Both the position numbers and the translations under genes were made by a program. The notes below the pieces were generated by a model that saw nothing but the letters and a program-made list of their open reading frames with translations, was not told where the DNA came from and did no database searches. From the NCBI GenBank assembly GCA_900551465.1, contig URWL01000056.1, forward strand, positions 1 through 9,076: a stretch of DNA of 9,076 nucleotides, in the 5' to 3' direction. The stretch comes from an uncultured Blautia sp. (GTDB lineage Bacteria > Bacillota > Clostridia > Lachnospirales > Lachnospiraceae). Shown in pieces: positions 6,270 through 9,076 of the stretch (the first letter of the stretch is position 1; each line of letters opens with the position of its first letter).

Positions 6270-6887
6270 ATGAAAAAAAAGCTGGGATTATATAAAAAGG
6301 GAAATCTTCCAGTATATGGTCTTTTTCTGATCGGTTTTTTGGCAGGTGTGATTTTACCTAATCTGGCCTGGAAATATGACTGGAGCCAAAAAACAGCTGC
6401 GTCCATTTATCTTTTGACATCTTTTGCAGATAAAAATCTGGAAAAGCAAAAGTATATGCTTCATGTTTTAAGATTAAGAGGAAGTCAGTTTTTGATACCG
6501 GCATTTTGCGGTCTTTCTGTATTCGGGATAACATTTTCAGTGGTAGAAATCGTGCTCATAGGTTTCCAGACAGGCTTTCTTATGACAGCATCTATTCTTC
6601 AATTTGGCCTTCAGGGGGGAATTATAGGGATAGGGGCAATGTTTCCCCAGTACATTCTTTATTTTCCGTGTTATTTTTATCTTATGAAAATGGTTTATGA
6701 GCAATCTGCGGAAATATGGAAAAATCATGGATTATTTCCTACAGAAATTTCGAGATATTTTGTTAAAATCCTTTTGTGCGGAGTCCTGTATGCTGGAGGA
6801 ATAGTTCTTGAAATATGGTGTAATCCTCCGGTAATGGAGATTTTAATGAAAAGCCTGAATATCTTTGGAACAGCTGATATTTCATAA
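6270..6887 (+). CDS. spoIIM: Stage II sporulation protein M-like membrane protein
   Basis: SpoIIM belongs to the SpoIID-SpoIIM-SpoIIP complex that remodels septal peptidoglycan during forespore engulfment. This 205-residue polytopic protein has hydrophobic segments at about 15-33, 74-92, 93-110, 112-142 and 163-182. It carries FPQYILYFP at 125-133 and a C-terminal LEIWCNPP (180-187), resembling the family's conserved patches. B. subtilis SpoIIM is slightly longer (about 214). The start at 6270 has GGGTGAG (6260-6266) close upstream. An upstream in-frame ATG at 6252 would add six residues but has no ribosome binding site. The neighbouring xerD fits the order I recall from other Clostridia. No clear sigma-E promoter is visible. 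Identity rests on overall resemblance, as no catalytic motif exists. Confidence 0.72.
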   Translation: MKKKLGLYKKGNLPVYGLFLIGFLAGVILPNLAWKYDWSQKTAASIYLLTSFADKNLEKQKYMLHVLRLRGSQFLIPAFCGLSVFGITFSVVEIVLIGFQTGFLMTASILQFGLQGGIIGIGAMFPQYILYFPCYFYLMKMVYEQSAEIWKNHGLFPTEISRYFVKILLCGVLYAGGIVLEIWCNPPVMEILMKSLNIFGTADIS

Positions 6888-6899
6888 CAGAAAAGGACT

Positions 6900-6927
6900 T
6901 TGATTTGAGGGAAATACAGTGTATAAT
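6900..6927 (+). promoter_or_regulatory. Candidate xerD promoter
   Basis: A perfect TATAAT -10 (6922-6927) follows TTGATT (6900-6905, 4/6) with a 16-base spacer, in the 113-base gap between spoIIM and xerD. It would let xerD be transcribed in vegetative cells independently of spoIIM. The leader would be about 66 bases and contains a weak 6-pair hairpin at 6961-6977. Confidence 0.65.
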
Positions 6928-7000
6928 ATTGCACATATCATAAGAAAAAAACACATCAGAGACTTAGAAGATAGGTCCTGAATAAAAAGGAAGTAGAAGA

Positions 7001-7885
7001 ATGGAATACTTAATCAACCAGTTTATAGAATACCTGCACCGGGAGAAAAATACTTCCGGAAACACAGTACTTTCTTACAGACGGGACTTAAAAAAGATGG
7101 CTGTATATTTCGAAGAGGCAGGACTTAAAAATATAGAAGAGGTAACAGAAGCAGACCTTAAAAGTTACTTAAGCGATATGAAAAAAGCAGAGTTTGCACC
7201 ATCTACAATATCCAGGAATACCGCATCTATACGAGCTTTTTTTCACTATTTATTTAAGAAAGGGATGATTTATGAAGATCCCTCAGAGGGATTAAAAGCG
7301 CCAAAGATCCAGAAAAAGGCACCGGAATTTCTTACAGTAGAGGAAGTTGACCGTCTGCTCAGGCAGCCAAATCCAGAAACCGGAAAAGGTATGCGGGATA
7401 AAGCAATGCTGGAACTGCTTTATGCAACAGGGATGCGTGTCAGTGAACTGCTGAACCTTCAGACAGAAGATGTGAATCTTAGTTTTGGATATGTAATCTG
7501 CCATGACAGTGAAAAGGAGAGAGTACTTCCTATTGGAAATGTGAGTAAAGATGCACTTGCAGTATATATGGACAAAGCAAGAGGATTTTTTGTGAAAGAT
7601 ACAAAAGAAACGACATTGTTTACAAACTGTTCAGGAAAAGCCATGAGCAGGCAGGGATTTTGGAAAGTACTGAAAGGATATGCAGAAGCGGCGGGAATTC
7701 ACAGGGATATCACCCCTCACACGCTTCGCCACTCATTTGCGGTTCATATGCTGCAGAACGGGGCAGATATTAAAAGCGTACAGGAAATGTTAGGTCACTC
7801 AGATATTTCTTCTACTCAAATCTATTTGGGCCTGGATCCTGTAAAAATGAGAGATGTTTATATGAAGGCACATCCAAGAAGTTAA
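7001..7885 (+). CDS. xerD: Tyrosine recombinase XerD
   Basis: XerD resolves chromosome dimers at dif together with XerC, in the cytoplasm at division. The 294-residue length fits (about 296-298 in well-known members). An N-terminal SAM-like core-binding domain covers about 1-88. The catalytic domain shows the full set of active residues: R146 (ATGMRVSELL), K172 (SEKERVLPI), H240 and R243 (HTLRHSFAVHML), H266 (LGHSDIS) and the nucleophile Y275 (STQIYLGL). AAAAGGAAG (6985-6993) precedes ATG 7001. The linkage to spoIIM and the stand-alone housekeeping setting, with no phage or transposon genes nearby, favour chromosomal Xer over a mobile-element integrase. XerC versus XerD is decided by general resemblance and context. 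Confidence 0.9.
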   Translation: MEYLINQFIEYLHREKNTSGNTVLSYRRDLKKMAVYFEEAGLKNIEEVTEADLKSYLSDMKKAEFAPSTISRNTASIRAFFHYLFKKGMIYEDPSEGLKAPKIQKKAPEFLTVEEVDRLLRQPNPETGKGMRDKAMLELLYATGMRVSELLNLQTEDVNLSFGYVICHDSEKERVLPIGNVSKDALAVYMDKARGFFVKDTKETTLFTNCSGKAMSRQGFWKVLKGYAEAAGIHRDITPHTLRHSFAVHMLQNGADIKSVQEMLGHSDISSTQIYLGLDPVKMRDVYMKAHPRS

Positions 7886-7942
7886 AGAGACAGGTTTTTT
7901 GGGGCTGACAATGGAGAAAGTTAAATGTTCCGCAGATATGAA

Positions 7943-7978
7943 ACCGGATGCAGAATGATCTGGCAATCTGCATCCGGT
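7943..7978. terminator. Hairpin between convergent xerD and DAHP synthase genes, probable terminator
   Basis: ACCGGATGCAGA (7943-7954) and TCTGCATCCGGT (7967-7978) form a perfect 12-pair GC-rich stem with a 12-base loop. It sits 57 bases past the xerD stop and 71 bases past the stop of the minus-strand gene. Neither side has a good T-tract: the plus strand has T7 only at 7995-8001, and the minus strand has TTTCATAT. The convergent position makes a shared terminator the best reading. Confidence 0.6.
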
Positions 7979-8015
7979 CTATAAGACAAAATAATTTTTT
8001 TGCTGACAGGCTCGG

Positions 8016-8033
8016 GATTCTGAAGAGAGAATC
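8016..8033. repeat. Small inverted repeat past the DAHP synthase stop
   Basis: GATTCT (8016-8021) and AGAATC (8028-8033) pair around a 6-base loop. GCTGA (8002-8006) and TCAGC (8049-8053) flank it and could form an outer, interrupted stem. The outer arm includes the stop codon of the minus-strand gene. On the minus strand A7 follows, so it is not an intrinsic terminator. Confidence 0.3.
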
Positions 8034-8048
8034 ATCGGTCTGCTGTTA

Positions 8049-9076
8049 TCAGCACATTTCAGCAATGGTGTAAAGCAGTTTTTCGGATTCATCCCATCCA
8101 AGACAGGCATCTGTAATAGATTTTCCGTAGATATGTTCTTTTCCGATTTTCTGGTTTCCCGGTTCGATATAACTTTCAATCATAAGACCTTTTACCATTG
8201 TTTTCAGTTCAGGATCTACCAGACGGCTGTGCAGAACCTCTTTGGCAATACGAATCTGCTGTTCGTACTGTTTGTTAGAATTGGAATGGTTGGTATCCAC
8301 GATCACGGCAGGATTTGTTAAATCTTTTTCTTGATATTTTTCCCAGAGAAGTTTTAGATCTTCGTAGTGATAGTTGGGAATCGCCTCTCCATGCTTGTTT
8401 ACCGCTCCTCTCAGAATCGTATGGGCAAGAGGATTCCCGGTTGTTTCTACTTCCCATCCTCTGTAAATGAAACGATGAGATCCCTGAGCTGCAGTGACGG
8501 AATTCAGCATTACACTGAAGTCTCCGCTGGTAGGATTTTTCATTCCGGCCGGAACATCCATACCGCTGACTGTGAGACGGTGCTGCTGATCTTCTACAGA
8601 ACGCGCACCTACAGCAACGTAAGAAAGAAGATCCGAAAGATAACGGTAATTTTCCGGATAAAGCATTTCATCGGCACAGGTAAAGCCGCTTTCCTGGATG
8701 GCGTGGATGTGCATTTTACGGATAGCCACCAGTCCGGCCAGCATATTTGGCTTTTTCTCAGGATCCGGCTGATGCACCATACCCTTATAGCCCTCGCCGG
8801 TAGTGCGGGGTTTATTTGTGTAAACTCTTGGGATGATCAGTACTTTGTCAGCAATTTTATCCTGAACTTTTCGCAGTCTTAAAAGATAATCAATTACGGC
8901 ATCTTCATTGTCTGCAGAGCAGGGACCGATTATAGCAAGAAATTTATCGGATTTCCCAGTAAATACATCACGGATCTCCTGATCTCTTTTTTCTTTTAAC
9001 GCCTGTATGGAAGCATCAACAGGATATTCTCCGCGTATATCTTCCGGTGTAGGCAGTTTCTTGATAAATGAAAAAC
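8049..9076 (-). CDS. 3-deoxy-7-phosphoheptulonate (DAHP) synthase, type I, 5'-partial
   Basis: The enzyme condenses phosphoenolpyruvate with erythrose-4-phosphate, the first step of the shikimate pathway. The reading frame is open from the right edge to TGA at 8049-8051, giving 341 visible residues; the start codon is outside the window. Compared with E. coli AroG (350 residues) only the extreme N-terminus is missing. Visible motifs are AIIGPCS with C52, RVYTNKPRTTGEGYKG (PEP site), VAVGARS, GMKNPTSGD, VDTNHSNSNK with H263, IESYIEPGNQ with E300 and SITDACLGW with D322. The C, H, E and D are the expected metal ligands, with spacings like AroG. It belongs to the AroF/AroG/AroH group; which aromatic amino acid inhibits it cannot be read here. 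A methionine at 8778-8780 is internal, not the start, because PEP-site residues lie upstream of it. It is convergent with xerD. Confidence 0.95.
   Translation of the reverse strand, partial: FSFIKKLPTPEDIRGEYPVDASIQALKEKRDQEIRDVFTGKSDKFLAIIGPCSADNEDAVIDYLLRLRKVQDKIADKVLIIPRVYTNKPRTTGEGYKGMVHQPDPEKKPNMLAGLVAIRKMHIHAIQESGFTCADEMLYPENYRYLSDLLSYVAVGARSVEDQQHRLTVSGMDVPAGMKNPTSGDFSVMLNSVTAAQGSHRFIYRGWEVETTGNPLAHTILRGAVNKHGEAIPNYHYEDLKLLWEKYQEKDLTNPAVIVDTNHSNSNKQYEQQIRIAKEVLHSRLVDPELKTMVKGLMIESYIEPGNQKIGKEHIYGKSITDACLGWDESEKLLYTIAEMC

Noticed and set aside
7001..7885. Tyrosine recombinase as an integrase of a mobile element
   Set aside because: No att-like direct repeats, tRNA, excisionase or phage genes are nearby, and the length, full Xer motifs and spoIIM linkage fit the chromosomal Xer protein.
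7911..7958. Small ORF MEKVKCSADMKPDAE after xerD
   Set aside because: It has only 15 codons, lacks a clear ribosome binding site and runs into the hairpin at 7943-7978; chance is the simplest explanation.
8049..8780. DAHP synthase starting at the methionine encoded at 8778-8780
   Set aside because: The frame stays open to 9076 and encodes GPCS and RVYTNKPRTTGEGYKG, which are essential parts of the enzyme, so that methionine is internal.

Overview
The window looks like a core chromosomal segment of a low-to-mid GC Gram-positive, most likely a spore-forming Clostridia member of the Lachnospiraceae (Blautia/Dorea-like). This rests on strong AGGAGG-type ribosome binding sites, RNase Y, a SpoIIM-type sporulation membrane protein, a Gram-positive LexA box in front of recA, and the general character of the proteins. 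The genus is inference. I see no insertion sequence, phage gene, tRNA, rRNA or CRISPR array.

Layout from left to right. A possible gene tail (3-62) is followed by fba, a class II fructose-bisphosphate aldolase (168-1031), with its own promoter and a near-perfect terminator. A promoter whose -35 overlaps that terminator's T-tract then leads into a two-gene unit: an arginase-fold protein of unknown substrate (1194-1955) that overlaps by 11 bases an Lgt-family prolipoprotein diacylglyceryl transferase (1945-2709), closed by a terminator. Next comes the SOS-controlled recA-recX pair (2895-4466) with a LexA box at 2844-2857, then rny (RNase Y, GTG start, 4553-6112) with its own promoter, an SD-containing hairpin and a strong terminator. 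spoIIM (start chosen at 6270) and xerD (7001-7885) follow. A convergent DAHP synthase gene on the minus strand runs off the right edge; its reading frame stays open through 9076.

The genes cover central carbon metabolism (fba), envelope lipoprotein processing (lgt), DNA repair and chromosome resolution (recA, recX, xerD), RNA turnover (rny), forespore engulfment (spoIIM) and aromatic amino acid entry (DAHP synthase). Most are housekeeping. The least explained part is the arginase-like/lgt unit. The arginase-like protein keeps all six metal ligands but lacks the usual substrate-side histidine motif, and its start lies at an A8 tract inside a well-initiated short ORF in another frame. Its partner Lgt has three substitutions at positions that matter in E. 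coli Lgt. I found nothing that clearly amounts to a new multi-gene system; that operon is the best candidate for follow-up.
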